NCBI RefSeq assembly: GCF_001571085.1
Contig: NZ_BCTC01000027.1
Span: forward strand, 1 to 64,000
Source: Azohydromonas lata NBRC 102462
Lineage (GTDB): Bacteria > Pseudomonadota > Gammaproteobacteria > Burkholderiales > Burkholderiaceae_C
Reading direction: 5' to 3'
Length of the DNA stretch: 64,000 nucleotides
Made by a program: the position numbers and the translations under genes. The notes under the pieces are model-generated. The model was not told the origin of the DNA and did not search any database. It saw only the letters and a program-made list of their open reading frames with translations. Positions 38,493-48,500 of this stretch are shown here, one piece after another (the first letter of the stretch is position 1; every line of letters starts with the position of its first letter).

Positions 38493-39103
38493 GCGTTACC
38501 CGGCCGTTGCGGTCGGTCATCGTTGAAGCTCCTTCAGCGTCTCGTTCACGGCTTGCGCCACTTGCGTCACCCGGCCGTTGCGGTCAGGCATCGTTGAAGT
38601 CCGCTGGAGGGGCTTTGGGACGATCCCACGCAGTAGCGTCACCCGGCCGTTGCGGTCGGGCATTGTTGATGCAGCATCGACGCCGGCCAGCGCTGCAGGT
38701 CCAGCGGGCGTCACCCGGCCGTTGCGGCCGGGCATCGTTGAAGCCAGTCTTGCACCATGTCCGCCGGGTAGTACCAGCCGGCGTCACCTGGCTTTCGGGG
38801 CCGGGCACCGTTGAAGCAGGGCGCGCATGCGTTCGGTTAGCAGCCACAGCGCGCGTCACCCGGTCCTCATGGCCGGGCATCGTTAAAGCGGCAATGTCAC
38901 GCACACCACCCTCCCGCCGCGACGCGTCAACCGGCCATTGCGGCCGGGCATCGTTGGAGCTGGCTTGCCTGTGGCCTGCAGGCCTTCCGCGTCATGCACC
39001 ACCCGGTCCTCTCAGTCAGGCACCGTTGAAGCATGTCAAAAACAATGACCTGCGCCCCCTGGGTATCGCGTCACCCAGCCTTCGCGGCCAAGCATCGTTG
39101 AAG
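38493..39103 (+). CRISPR. CRISPR array: nine 36-bp repeats, eight spacers
   Basis: Repeats begin at 38493, 38564, 38636, 38708, 38781, 38853, 38924, 38996 and 39068. The consensus starts GCGTCACCCGGCCGTTGCGG and ends GGGCATCGTTGAAG. Spacers are 35-37 bp. Repeats 2-4 are nearly identical, repeat 1 carries two changes, and repeats 5-9 each differ at several positions, with repeat 8 the most degenerate. Decay toward 39103 suggests the leader is on the cas side (38381-38492). The type I-G operon ends just upstream. No cas1, cas2 or cas4 is in the window, so the array may be fixed. Confidence 0.9.
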
Positions 39104-39155
39104 CGGCGGTAGGGAAGCCACATCGCTGATGTGACATGGCTTCGTGCGTTGGCAC

Positions 39156-40079
39156 TCAACGGCCAAAAATTGCTTTTTTCAAATCAAATCCACCGCCCGA
39201 ACTGCCTGCACGTTGGTCTTCCGCACTCATTGATAACCAACGAACCGAGCCGGTTACTTGCTGCCGAGCACCAAACGACCCAAATGTCGCGGCGACGTAC
39301 GCCGGCGACAGGTTTGGCACGTCTGCGATGAACGATCCGTCCTCCAGAACAATCTGCGGAGTGCCATTTACCTGAATCCCCACAGACCTCAGTATTTCCT
39401 TGAGCTGCTGATCAGCCGACTCTGCAACGCTGGGCTCAGTAAACTGGCATTGACGGGCTTGCGGCACACTTCGAGTCGACCAGAACGACTTCCAAGCCGC
39501 CCCGGCATCAGAAGCACACCAGATCCGCGATACGGTCTGCCAAGCTTTTCCTCCGCCCTGGGCTATTGGCTGTAGGGATGCCGGAACCACGTAGAACGTC
39601 GAATTTAAGTTGGCGCCGTACTTGCGCATGCCGTCTTCGAAGACTTTGCATGAGGGGCAATCGACTGCACTGAAGATCAGCAGACGTCTGTTACCGCCAT
39701 CTCCGTAAGTAAGCTTAGGAAGTTTCTCGTACTCAATAGCCGCTAGCACTTCTGCACGGACCTCAGCACTTTCGGTGGCGGTAAGCGCTCGAAGGCGAGC
39801 ACCGTTGTTCGGTACTACATTCAAGCCTCTATAGTCCCCGAACAGCGTGCCACTTTCGTTTATATAACCAACGAAAACCCCTTGTTGGTTCGTCATCCGA
39901 TAAATGCCGCGCACCAATGTCGGACTCGCAACAGCTGACGTCTCAGTGACACCAAGGTTCGCATTTGAACGCGCAAGGTTTGAGAATAAGTTGTGTACGG
40001 CTGATCGGCCATCAGCCAAGGCCGAGCCGACAGCCAAGCCACCAACCAACAGCCCAATTGCTTGAATGCGTCGGTTCAT
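39156..40079 (-). CDS. Periplasmic thioredoxin/DsbC-like protein
   Basis: A 307-residue exported protein with a signal peptide (IQAIGLLVGGLAVGSALA, cleavage near 22) and a redox motif CPSC (C141, C144) in a LLIFSAVDCPSC strand-helix unit, with a cis-proline-like GTPQIV near residue 250. It resembles DsbC/DsbG and plasmid TrbB proteins. ATG at 40079 follows AGGA. It is the last gene of the tra operon, next to the CRISPR array on the opposite strand. With the TrbB-like protein at 12724-13650 the plasmid carries two such proteins, perhaps for different substrates. Confidence 0.75.
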   Translation of the reverse strand: MNRRIQAIGLLVGGLAVGSALADGRSAVHNLFSNLARSNANLGVTETSAVASPTLVRGIYRMTNQQGVFVGYINESGTLFGDYRGLNVVPNNGARLRALTATESAEVRAEVLAAIEYEKLPKLTYGDGGNRRLLIFSAVDCPSCKVFEDGMRKYGANLNSTFYVVPASLQPIAQGGGKAWQTVSRIWCASDAGAAWKSFWSTRSVPQARQCQFTEPSVAESADQQLKEILRSVGIQVNGTPQIVLEDGSFIADVPNLSPAYVAATFGSFGARQQVTGSVRWLSMSAEDQRAGSSGGGFDLKKAIFGR

Positions 40080-40101
40080 CAGGTCATCCTGGTTGTTTCG
40101 C

Positions 40102-40929
40102 TTACTGCTGAGGTTTTAGCTCAAAAACGCCTAATGACGAATTGGTCTGTGAGTTAATCAGCTGGATTCTGGCCGCAGTCACAACTCCTTGAGCTACATT
40201 GCCTTGAACTGATGGCACAAAGAAAAAGATGGTTCCCTCCTCTACAATTGAGTTAGATGAGCGTGCCGCTTCAATAGACTTTGCAACCGATTCATCTTCT
40301 ACTGTTATCCTGCAAGGTACGATTCCACCAGTAAGATTCAAGCCAACCTTTTGAATAGTTCTGAAAGCCCATCCCCAGCAGTCTTGTCCATTAATTCCAA
40401 TCGGAAAACTTTTGGTTGAGAAGTCGTATGGGCTTAAGCTAATCTTCGCTATAGACACTTCGTTAGTTGAGCTTGCAGATAAAGAAATGGCGTAGTGATG
40501 ATTATCTCGGTATTCTGACAGGATTTTTTCGATCCGAGGTAATTCAGACTTTGCAATTTCTCGCTTTTGAAATGCATCTGTTGTAGATGCCCAACTTGAC
40601 GAAAGTCGTGCTAGTTTTTCCTCTTCTGAGAATGCGGGAGCATTTTGAGCTGCGACAAGATACGCTAGCGCCAGCGGATCGCTGTCAAGTCGGGAATACT
40701 TGCTTATTGGGTGAGCTAGATCATTGGGAGTCAGCTTCACTGCAGCCTTATTGATGTCTTTCAGATATGGCTTCGTCGCGTCGCTGTGGATTGACTCCTT
40801 GGTCGGCGGGCGATCAACGCCGAGAGATGGCTGTGAAGCCGAGTTCTGTGCAGTCTCGCTTTTATTTTGGTCACCACAGCCTATAAGTGCCACAGCTATA
40901 GCGCTAAAATAGAACAGGTAATGTTTCAT
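40102..40929 (-). CDS. Lipoprotein of the transfer operon
   Basis: A 275-residue lipoprotein with N-terminus MKHYLFYFSAIAVALIGC and lipobox VALIGC (Cys18 would be acylated), followed by a disordered Ser/Gln-rich stretch and a globular domain from about residue 60. ATG at 40929 follows AAGGAA. It lies 24 bp after the candidate exclusion gene and 22 bp before the thioredoxin-like gene, so it is co-transcribed. The lack of similarity to DotC or DotD patterns argues against the core outer-membrane lipoproteins. The sequence is AT-rich compared with the upstream tra genes. Confidence 0.7.
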   Translation of the reverse strand: MKHYLFYFSAIAVALIGCGDQNKSETAQNSASQPSLGVDRPPTKESIHSDATKPYLKDINKAAVKLTPNDLAHPISKYSRLDSDPLALAYLVAAQNAPAFSEEEKLARLSSSWASTTDAFQKREIAKSELPRIEKILSEYRDNHHYAISLSASSTNEVSIAKISLSPYDFSTKSFPIGINGQDCWGWAFRTIQKVGLNLTGGIVPCRITVEDESVAKSIEAARSSNSIVEEGTIFFFVPSVQGNVAQGVVTAARIQLINSQTNSSLGVFELKPQQ

Positions 40930-40953
40930 ATTTATAAGTTCCTTGAAAGCTGT

Positions 40954-41550
40954 CTATTTCAAGCCTTGTAGCCAAGCTCCGAAAATATTAAGCTGGCTTG
41001 TGGATATTTTTATGCCAATCGTCGGGTTGGTCGGCGAATCTGTTGCAAAAGTTAAAGAGGTGCTATCTCCGCGGGACAGCATTTGCCATCCCTGAATGTC
41101 GTCGTAATCTAGTATTTCTTCAGTTTTGGCAAGCATGTCAACGTATAACATCTTTCTATTCTTTGGGTCCAGCACCACGGCACGGTTTGATAGATACCCT
41201 GTTGCTTCCACGAGAGGATTGAAGGTGCGGCTTTTGTTCGCTTGGATTCGGGCTGTGAGCTTCGATCTCAACCTGTTGGGAAAGGATATGAAGCACGCAT
41301 ATCCCACAGCGAAGTACATAAGCGTAAATAGAATTACAGGCAGGGCAAATTCAATATCCTGCGATATGCCATTTGCGATAGTAAACCAAAGCAAAATAAC
41401 GACGAAAGGCAGACCAAATAGATAAAACGGCCTGAAAATAGCCCAAAGTAAAATAATCACGTTTGCCCCCTTGCTTGCACGTTTCGTGCGGTGCCGGCTG
41501 GACGGAGTCGCGTCCAGCCTAGCACCGGACAGTTGCTGTTCCCAGTTCAT
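40954..41550 (-). CDS. Two-span membrane protein at the exclusion-gene position
   Basis: A 198-residue protein with two hydrophobic segments at about residues 30-60 and 68-92, followed by a cytoplasmic domain of about 100 residues. Its ATG overlaps the dotA/traY stop (ATGA), so it is translated together with that gene. In R64 the entry-exclusion gene excA lies directly after traY, and ExcA is a membrane protein of similar size. I therefore propose an exclusion role from position, size and topology. I saw no sequence signature that proves it. Confidence 0.65.
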   Translation of the reverse strand: MNWEQQLSGARLDATPSSRHRTKRASKGANVIILLWAIFRPFYLFGLPFVVILLWFTIANGISQDIEFALPVILFTLMYFAVGYACFISFPNRLRSKLTARIQANKSRTFNPLVEATGYLSNRAVVLDPKNRKMLYVDMLAKTEEILDYDDIQGWQMLSRGDSTSLTFATDSPTNPTIGIKISTSQLNIFGAWLQGLK

Positions 41551-43742
41551 CGGGAGCTAAAACCATCCCCTGAACGAGGCTTTCCCTTTGAGCCATCTAG
41601 GCGAGGTGAAAGACGTCGGTTGACGGCTTCCTCGACCTTGCCGGAGATAGCAGCAACCGCGTGACGCATGCGGTCGTTGTCATCGCGGCCCAGTGCAGAA
41701 GAGGCGTGCCCACCAATCCAATTGATAACTTGATCAGGAACGATAAAAATTAAATTGAAGCAGCTATGTACGAGATTTGTGGCCATAGATACATAAATAG
41801 CCAGCAGGAAAATCACACTCACCAAGCCTGTAATTGAGTCAAACTGGGCATTTGCTACGCCGACTCCAAACAGTTGATTCAAGAGGGTTCCGCCGGCGAT
41901 CAAAAATGCTCCTCCCAAGAAGAATCCGCAAACCATGAGTAACGGTCTTACCATTACATTTAGAAGGAAAACCCAGCCATGAGTGCTATGATTGCCCAGT
42001 CCATCTCCTCCATCACCTCGTAAATGGGTTACTGCCCACAGCGGGGCTGCTATAACTGCCTCACCGACAACAATGAGCCAGTTAATCGCGGCGCCAAACC
42101 ATACGATAAAAGGCACGAATGGCAAGTAGATTGAGAGGGCTCCACCAAGTAAAAACAAGGAAATGACTAGAATAATTATGATTGGGCTCAATGCATCGAG
42201 TGCTGATTGAAAAAGGCTTCCTATACCTGTGGCGAAATCAGCCACTCTGGCTGCAATACCTACCAAACTAAAATGATCTTTTAGCTTGGAGGCGCCTTTT
42301 GCAATGGCGTAAGTAGCCAGGGCAGTGTCTGCTATGCCCAAGGTGTAATCGCCCAAATTTTTCATTTTTATTAGCGGATTGACTTGTCCAAGGCCTTCGC
42401 CACCGGCATTAATATTTACGGCCCAATTCACAAACCTTTGTCCTGGTGCTTGGAAAATCCCGCCAATAATTTTGCTTGCTTCATTTCCTGTCGCAGTCTT
42501 TGAATAGTCTGCGGTACTGCTTGTCCCAATTGGTGGAGTGAAATTTGTTGTGCTTTGCTGAGAAATGTACGCTGTGTAGGCTGCGTTATAAATTGCCAGA
42601 ATGGCAGGGTCACCAGCGGTTGAGGTGCCATAGACGGCGGCTTTTGCTGCAACTGCGTCAGATAATTTAGTGTTGGCCTGAGCAAAAGTTTGGTACCAAG
42701 CTCCAAGCGTCCACCAACCGGATTCTGCGATCGTGGTGCCTAGCTTGGAGGCTAAGCTTTTAATATCTCCTTGTTTTGTCGCCGCCACGGTATTGACATG
42801 CTTCTCATAAGCTTGCGCAGCTGCTTGTATCGCGCTTTCCGCGTTTATTAGAGAAGCATTTGGATTGGCTTGCCGGTCCACAACTGATTTGACGAACGCC
42901 AAAGCTTGGGAATCCAAAATGCCTTGCATTTCCCGTAAAGCTTGCGTATGCGCTGTCCGCAACGCTTCCATTGGGATGCTGGAGCTGAACCAACTATTGG
43001 ATGCTGGTGTTGAATCAAATGAACTGGGTAAATCTACACCGCCGCATACAAAGCTGGCATTTCGCAGTACGAAGCCGTTTGCGGTGGGCTTCAAGTTTAC
43101 GAATTCGCCATCCGGGATGAGGGCGCCGCTTTGGCTTGCTGTTGCAACTCCCATGTTCAAGCCGTGCATGCACAAATTAGCCTCAAATAGCCCTTGTGCC
43201 GTGGATAACGTACTGGGCATCACTGGTTGCATCACCATGCTGTCTCCCGAATTGAAAGCGGACACAGCTTGATCGACAGCAAGATTAGCAGTGCCAACTC
43301 CCATGATGGATGCGCCCCACAGCATCAGCAGTTGGGCTAGTGACCACCCATTAGGCGAGGGCACTACAGATGCAAGCCCCCAAAGAATTCGGATTGGGCC
43401 CCATAAAATGTGCTTCTGTTGGTCAAACGCCGTGCCGTCATGGGCCGTCTGGGTTATTTTTCTTAAAAATTGATAGCACACAATAAATCCGCCGATAACC
43501 AACAGTGTTGCGTTGGTCACCATAAAGATTCCTGCCAAAACCGTATCGGTGCCGCCTGCAATGCTTAATGGGTCATTAACGACATTTCCGAATACTGAAA
43601 CCAATGCTTGGCGTGATTTGTCGCCAGAACGCTGTGCTGCGCCGGCAATTTCTCCAAGCGTGGTCTGAGAATGCGCCGGTATTGAGAAACTTGCCGTGAG
43701 CAACAGCAATGCGGCGCGAGCTTGTATGGCCTTATGGATCAT
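41547..43742 (-). CDS. dotA: Type IVB inner-membrane protein DotA/TraY
   Basis: A 731-residue polytopic protein. A signal peptide is followed by membrane segments at about 65-90 and 108-150, then a large periplasmic loop (about 160-450), and a C-terminal cluster of spans between about 520 and 680 (IIIILVISLFLLGGALSIYLPF, IVWFGAAINWLIVVGEAVIAAPLWAV). The layout and the AAPLWAV segment match DotA/TraY. In R64 TraY is the target recognised by exclusion. It overlaps traX upstream and the next gene downstream by 4 bp each. The tail is basic and Ser/Gly-rich. Confidence 0.85.
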   Translation of the reverse strand: MIHKAIQARAALLLLTASFSIPAHSQTTLGEIAGAAQRSGDKSRQALVSVFGNVVNDPLSIAGGTDTVLAGIFMVTNATLLVIGGFIVCYQFLRKITQTAHDGTAFDQQKHILWGPIRILWGLASVVPSPNGWSLAQLLMLWGASIMGVGTANLAVDQAVSAFNSGDSMVMQPVMPSTLSTAQGLFEANLCMHGLNMGVATASQSGALIPDGEFVNLKPTANGFVLRNASFVCGGVDLPSSFDSTPASNSWFSSSIPMEALRTAHTQALREMQGILDSQALAFVKSVVDRQANPNASLINAESAIQAAAQAYEKHVNTVAATKQGDIKSLASKLGTTIAESGWWTLGAWYQTFAQANTKLSDAVAAKAAVYGTSTAGDPAILAIYNAAYTAYISQQSTTNFTPPIGTSSTADYSKTATGNEASKIIGGIFQAPGQRFVNWAVNINAGGEGLGQVNPLIKMKNLGDYTLGIADTALATYAIAKGASKLKDHFSLVGIAARVADFATGIGSLFQSALDALSPIIIILVISLFLLGGALSIYLPFVPFIVWFGAAINWLIVVGEAVIAAPLWAVTHLRGDGGDGLGNHSTHGWVFLLNVMVRPLLMVCGFFLGGAFLIAGGTLLNQLFGVGVANAQFDSITGLVSVIFLLAIYVSMATNLVHSCFNLIFIVPDQVINWIGGHASSALGRDDNDRMRHAVAAISGKVEEAVNRRLSPRLDGSKGKPRSGDGFSSR

Positions 43743-44353
43743 GTTTCCCCCCTGTGGGCGTGCCCTAGTTCAGGGTTGAGCACCGTGAGCCACCAGCGTG
43801 GCACTTCCTGCCGAAAGTCGTCAAATCCGCCTTTTTCCGCCCTGGATAACCGGCGGTTATCTATTTGCCAGATTCGGAAGTGTGCGCTTAATGCAAGCAC
43901 AAAACATAAGGGTTGGCTGCCTGCCAAAGATAAGAGGCCAAAAAAGACCGCGCCAGCCGAAAATGTTGCTACTCCCCAGGCGATCTGCGTCAGCGCTGTA
44001 AGCAAAAAGATTAGTGCCATTACTAGCGCTGTGCGCTTCTTGCGTAAAAAAGCGCGCCGGAGTATCGGAATAGGCAGCGCCCCAGGCCCGCGCCGGGCAA
44101 TAGCTTCGTCGAAGGATTCTTCGGCCGGCTCGGCAGTATGCGTGTCGTTGGCCGAGTTGATTTGGGAATCTGTAAGTGAGCGTCGTGCTTGTGTCGCCAG
44201 GTCCCGCAATATAACTACATTGTCTTTTGTCCGTTGTGCTTCCTGTTTAGCCAGGTGCACAGTTTGCCGCATGGCGTGGAACGGAAGCATCACGCGCAAA
44301 ATACCGCGGCCAATTGACCTGGCGCGGCTTGGCCGTTGTTCCTCCGTCATCAT
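43739..44353 (-). CDS. traX: TraX-like transfer membrane protein
   Basis: A 204-residue protein. The N-terminal 100 residues are basic and helical, and two close membrane segments lie at about 108-130 and 133-155, followed by a short charged tail. No catalytic motif is present. It overlaps traW upstream and dotA downstream by 4 bp, exactly the traW-traX-traY order of R64, which is the main basis for the name. ATG at 44353 follows GGAGGACA. Confidence 0.65.
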   Translation of the reverse strand: MMTEEQRPSRARSIGRGILRVMLPFHAMRQTVHLAKQEAQRTKDNVVILRDLATQARRSLTDSQINSANDTHTAEPAEESFDEAIARRGPGALPIPILRRAFLRKKRTALVMALIFLLTALTQIAWGVATFSAGAVFFGLLSLAGSQPLCFVLALSAHFRIWQIDNRRLSRAEKGGFDDFRQEVPRWWLTVLNPELGHAHRGET

Positions 44354-45570
44354 TGTCCTCCACCAACGCGTCCAGATACTGCGCGGTACTTCTGTGTCAA
44401 GATAGGCTCATACTCCTGACGAACAGAACTAGCTAGAAGTTGACCCGTGATAATGTTGCCGCGACGGAGTTCGGTTTTAATTTCAGCAAGTAGCCAAGCG
44501 TTCAAGGTGTTGACGCGAATGAGTTCTCTGGCGAGGTTATCTCCTGCCATGGATTGCAGGTCTGCTTGATAAGCGGTATTGGCATAGCGACGCCCGACCT
44601 CAAAAAATTCAAATTCACGTGCTGACATCACGTTCGTTGAGCGGGCACGAGGTGAGGCAACTTGGTCGAAGTAGGCTTTTGCTGAAGGCGATTCGAAAGC
44701 CTCCTTGAGCAATTGCTGCGTCGCAGGATTCGGGGTGCTGTCAGAGATTTGTTGCTCTGCCGGATCCGTTGCAGCTGACAGCACGGCGTTGAATTGCGTT
44801 ACCAAACCGACATATTGAGCGCCAGCAGTCGTTTCGGCCTCCCCCTTCCGCAGTTGGGGGCCCACAGACCGCCGGTATGCGTTTTGTATATACATCAACG
44901 CTGCATCAATCTGCGGTTGCGAAAATGTTCGCTCAATGGTTTTGCCGTTGGGGCCTGCGCCTGCATACAAAGAGTCCACCCGCTTGTCGGCGCCAGGCAT
45001 GGTGGTTGAAATAGCAGGGCATGCTTTGCTGCCTCCGTACGCGGCGTGATCGTCGGCGTCGCAGAACTGCGCGTGCACCTTCGACGCACGGGCAGCGTCG
45101 ACCTCTTGTGGCACTTGTGGACTGTTGACTGCTTGTGCAATTGCGCTATCGGCGATGGGTACTCCACCTCGTGGACGAATCGCCCCCTTTGCAGCAGCGG
45201 CAGCAGCTGCGACCTCTGCCGCTCCACCCGAGGTCGATTCGCTGCAGATACTGGACGGCACGGAGTAGCGCTGACGCGCGTCTTCGTAGCGGCGGTTGCG
45301 TTCTTGTGCCGTATCGAATTCGCGCTGGGCTCGGGCTGCGGCTTCGACCGTGCTTGAGACCTTGGAGGTCTGCTGGTTGATGGCCGTACCGATCTGGTAG
45401 AGCAGCGACGAAACGCTCGTGTTGAGGGCCTGGACGGACACGTTCACCGCATTGACCGCGGCGAGCACGGCTGCATCAAAGACAGCGACGGCTGCCATGG
45501 AGGGCTGCGAGGCGACCAGGCAGACGGCCAGCGCCACGGCCCGACGTTTTGGAAGGCGTGGAAGGTTCAC
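44350..45570 (-). CDS. traW: TraW-like periplasmic transfer protein
   Basis: A 406-residue protein with a signal peptide (RRAVALAVCLVASQPSMA, cleavage near 25), then a long helical, Ala/Gln-rich region (residues 30-110) and a second helical domain in the C-terminal half. GTG at 45570 overlaps the dotO stop and follows AAAGGA. The frame is open further upstream, but that stretch lies inside dotO and reads as low-complexity. The position between dotO/traU and traX matches R64 traW. Composition shifts from GC-rich (5' part) to AT-rich after about 45.05 kb, a possible recombination point. Confidence 0.65.
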   Translation of the reverse strand: MNLPRLPKRRAVALAVCLVASQPSMAAVAVFDAAVLAAVNAVNVSVQALNTSVSSLLYQIGTAINQQTSKVSSTVEAAARAQREFDTAQERNRRYEDARQRYSVPSSICSESTSGGAAEVAAAAAAAKGAIRPRGGVPIADSAIAQAVNSPQVPQEVDAARASKVHAQFCDADDHAAYGGSKACPAISTTMPGADKRVDSLYAGAGPNGKTIERTFSQPQIDAALMYIQNAYRRSVGPQLRKGEAETTAGAQYVGLVTQFNAVLSAATDPAEQQISDSTPNPATQQLLKEAFESPSAKAYFDQVASPRARSTNVMSAREFEFFEVGRRYANTAYQADLQSMAGDNLARELIRVNTLNAWLLAEIKTELRRGNIITGQLLASSVRQEYEPILTQKYRAVSGRVGGGQ

Positions 45571-48500
45571 TGCATGGGTCCTTTCTGGGTTTGCAGCTGC
45601 CGCGCGTGCTCCTCCAGGAGCTTGTTGGCCAGCTCTGCCACCACGGACTTCTGCGCGCCTTCGGGAGCGTTTGCGCGCATGTGCTCGAGCGTTGCCCTGG
45701 CAGTGCCCAGCGGAAAGTGATGAGCCAGGAGCTTGCGCGCCGCATAGGTTCCCAGCGCCTCGTACAGCCGCGTGCGCAGCGAGACATCGTCGGACGTGGT
45801 CGAGAAGGCCCACGCTTCGACGGCCCCCACGGTGTTGGTGAGCATTTGCACGACCAGGCCGCTCTTGGTCTTGAACAGCGCGAGGAAGTTGCCGCCCTCC
45901 TCCGCGTTCGGGCCCACGGCCTCGCGCTGCAGCCGCCGGATGGCTTCGTCGCTCACGGCGAATTTCTGGCGCAGCACCTTTTCGTCGTCGGAGCTGCCGC
46001 CGCGCATGACGTAGACACAGGTGGCCGCGTCGAGCAGGTCGTCCGGGTAGTCATGCAGAAACTGCGAGAACGCCGCAATGCGGATGCCCCACTCGCGCCC
46101 TTCCCGGCCGTCCTTGATAACCGTCGCCGTGAAGGACTGGAGCCCGCCGGTGTTGTGGAACTCGTCGTAGCTGATGTGCTTCTTCTCGTCGCGAATGTCG
46201 GCCACGCGCGCGCGGTGGTATTCCTTATAGAGGGGCGGCACGTGAGGCAGCAGCAGTTCCTCGCGCAGGAAGTAGTTCCGGGCCGCAAGGTGGCGGGCAA
46301 ACATGTACATGATGCTGGTGCGCGCCTTGCCTTCGACCGACTGCCCGCCGACAACTTCGTTGAGATCCATGCCCACGACACGGGTCTCGCTGCTGAGTTC
46401 GAAACGCGTGCGGCCGCTGAAGAGCCGGTAGGACGTGGAGGCCGCATGGAAACAGCGGGCCATGTACTCCAGCAAAGTCTCCTTGTCGCTGTACATGGCG
46501 GAGCCATGCACGCCGGTGATGCTGCTGTGATGCAAAGCCGCGATAAAGTCCGACAGCACGGGAGATGCATGCCGTTGGGCCACAGCCGCTTCCCGGTACA
46601 GGCCCTTGGCGAACAGCAGGTCCGTGACCTCGTACCAGGTGGCATGCAGCCACCAGTCCTCGTCGTGGCTGTCGCGAATGCCGTGGGCGTCCAGGGCCGC
46701 GTCTACCTCACGGTCGACGGAGGGCTCGTACTGGTTGGCTTTGATGCCGGCCAGCTCCGCGTACACGATGTCGATGAGCATGGCGTTGACGCGCGCGCAG
46801 TCGCTGGGCGCGGCGCCCAGCTTGGCATCCATGCACAGCGCGTTCATGAAGTCGGTCTGGAAATCCGCCTCCCGCGACGTCGGCCGGCGAGCGCCAAGCT
46901 GCGTGTCCCAGATGTTCACCGCGAACTCCTCGGTGTTTCGCAGGCGCAGATAGACGGCCTCGTGCTGGCGGTGCGGCGGGAGCGAATCCTGGATGAGCTG
47001 GATGAGGCCCGCGGAGCCGGGTTTGACCTCGATCATGGTCATCAGCGGAAGCCGTGCGCTGCCCGGGTTGTGCAGCAGCGCTAGGTTGATGGTGTTGAGC
47101 AGCGTCGTCTTGCCCGAGCCTGGCGGCGCCGAGCCGAGCTCGATCCAGGTGTCTTGCTGGGCACTGGCGGGCTGGAGCGGGTAGATCTTGCCGTCCGGGG
47201 TTCGCGTGAGGACGTTGCCGGTTTCAGCCCAGGGCGTGGCCGGGCGCTGCAGCGGCAGCACCGTCAGGGCGTCGTCCAGCGGCGGCAACCAGCGATTGGC
47301 TACGTTGCGCGTGGTGAAGCCCGGGATGGTTGAGGCCCAGGCCGCCATCGGGTCGCCGTGCACGTCGGTGACCTGACACGTGCCCCAGGCTTGGAGAGCC
47401 TGTTCCAGCGAGGCGGCGCGCTGCTTGGCTTCGTGCTCGCTGTGGCCCCACGTCGACGCCGTGACTTTCATGGAGAGGATGGCGTCGTGCCGGCTGCGCT
47501 CGCGCAGGTCGATGAACGACTGCTTGATGCTCTTGTTTGCGGGGAACATGCCGGCGAAGGCCAGCATCATCTGGCGTCCGCGTGTCTCGTTGAGCCCGCC
47601 CGGGCACAAGTCCAGGCGCATGCGCCACGGCATGCGCGGATCGACGTTGCGCATCAGCTCGGCAAACCGCTGCGGCTCCTGCGGCCCCAACTCCAGCGAG
47701 AGGTTGGCGTGCCACAGATCCTGGCTTCGGATGAGCTCGCCCTCAATGTCCACCGAGGCGGTGGCGAGCTGATAGCCGATAAGCGGCGCGGAAAGATCGG
47801 AGAAGTCGCGGGCATCCTCGCGCCCATGCGGGATGAAGCGGTCCCCGGGCAGCACCGGGCGGTATTTCTGCGACGTGCGTTCGCGGTTGAGCATGATGCG
47901 CAGCCGCTTGATGGCCTCGTGCGCCCCCATGGGCTTGAGCATGATTCCCGGCGCTCCAGCCAGGCCGCAGGTCTCAAAGTCCTGCTTTACGCGCGACACC
48001 ATGGCATCGTGGCGCAGCTTCATGGCCATCAGCACCGCGGCCGGGTTCTGGCCGAAGTCCAGATAGGGCAGGCGGTGCTGGGTCGCTCTTTCCACGCGAT
48101 CCTTGAGCTCGCGTTTGGCCTCGTCGTCGCTCATGACGTTCATGTGCGTGTAGAGCACCAGCAGGTTCTGCTCGTAGGCCACCAGCGGGGCGTTGCGGCG
48201 CACGCGGTTGAGGATGATGTCCTCGCTGCGCAGCCCGATGCGGCGAGCCGTCTTGATCATCGGCTCGGCTAGGCGCATGAGCTCGTCGTGCGCCCTTTCG
48301 GGATCCCGCTCAAAGCCGAGGGACAGCGAGTGTCCTGGCCGGGACAGGTAGCCGTTCATCTTCACGCGCAGGTTGTCGACGATGGTCTCGAAGTCCTGGG
48401 CGGAAGTGATCTGGAAGCAGCCCTGCAGGTCGTACACGGTGGCCAGGGAGTTGGAGTCCATGACCAGAACGTAGGGGTCGTCCATGCCCGGCATGTGCCG

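Noticed and set aside
38584-38904. Minus-strand frame in the array with repeated TMPDRNGRVT-like segments
   Set aside because: Also produced by the CRISPR repeats.
38465-39112. Plus-strand frame of 215 codons with repeated VTRPLR-like segments
   Set aside because: It lies in the CRISPR array; the repetition comes from the 36-bp repeats.
45549-47084. Plus-strand frame of 511 codons
   Set aside because: It is antisense to dotO, which carries an intact Walker A motif.
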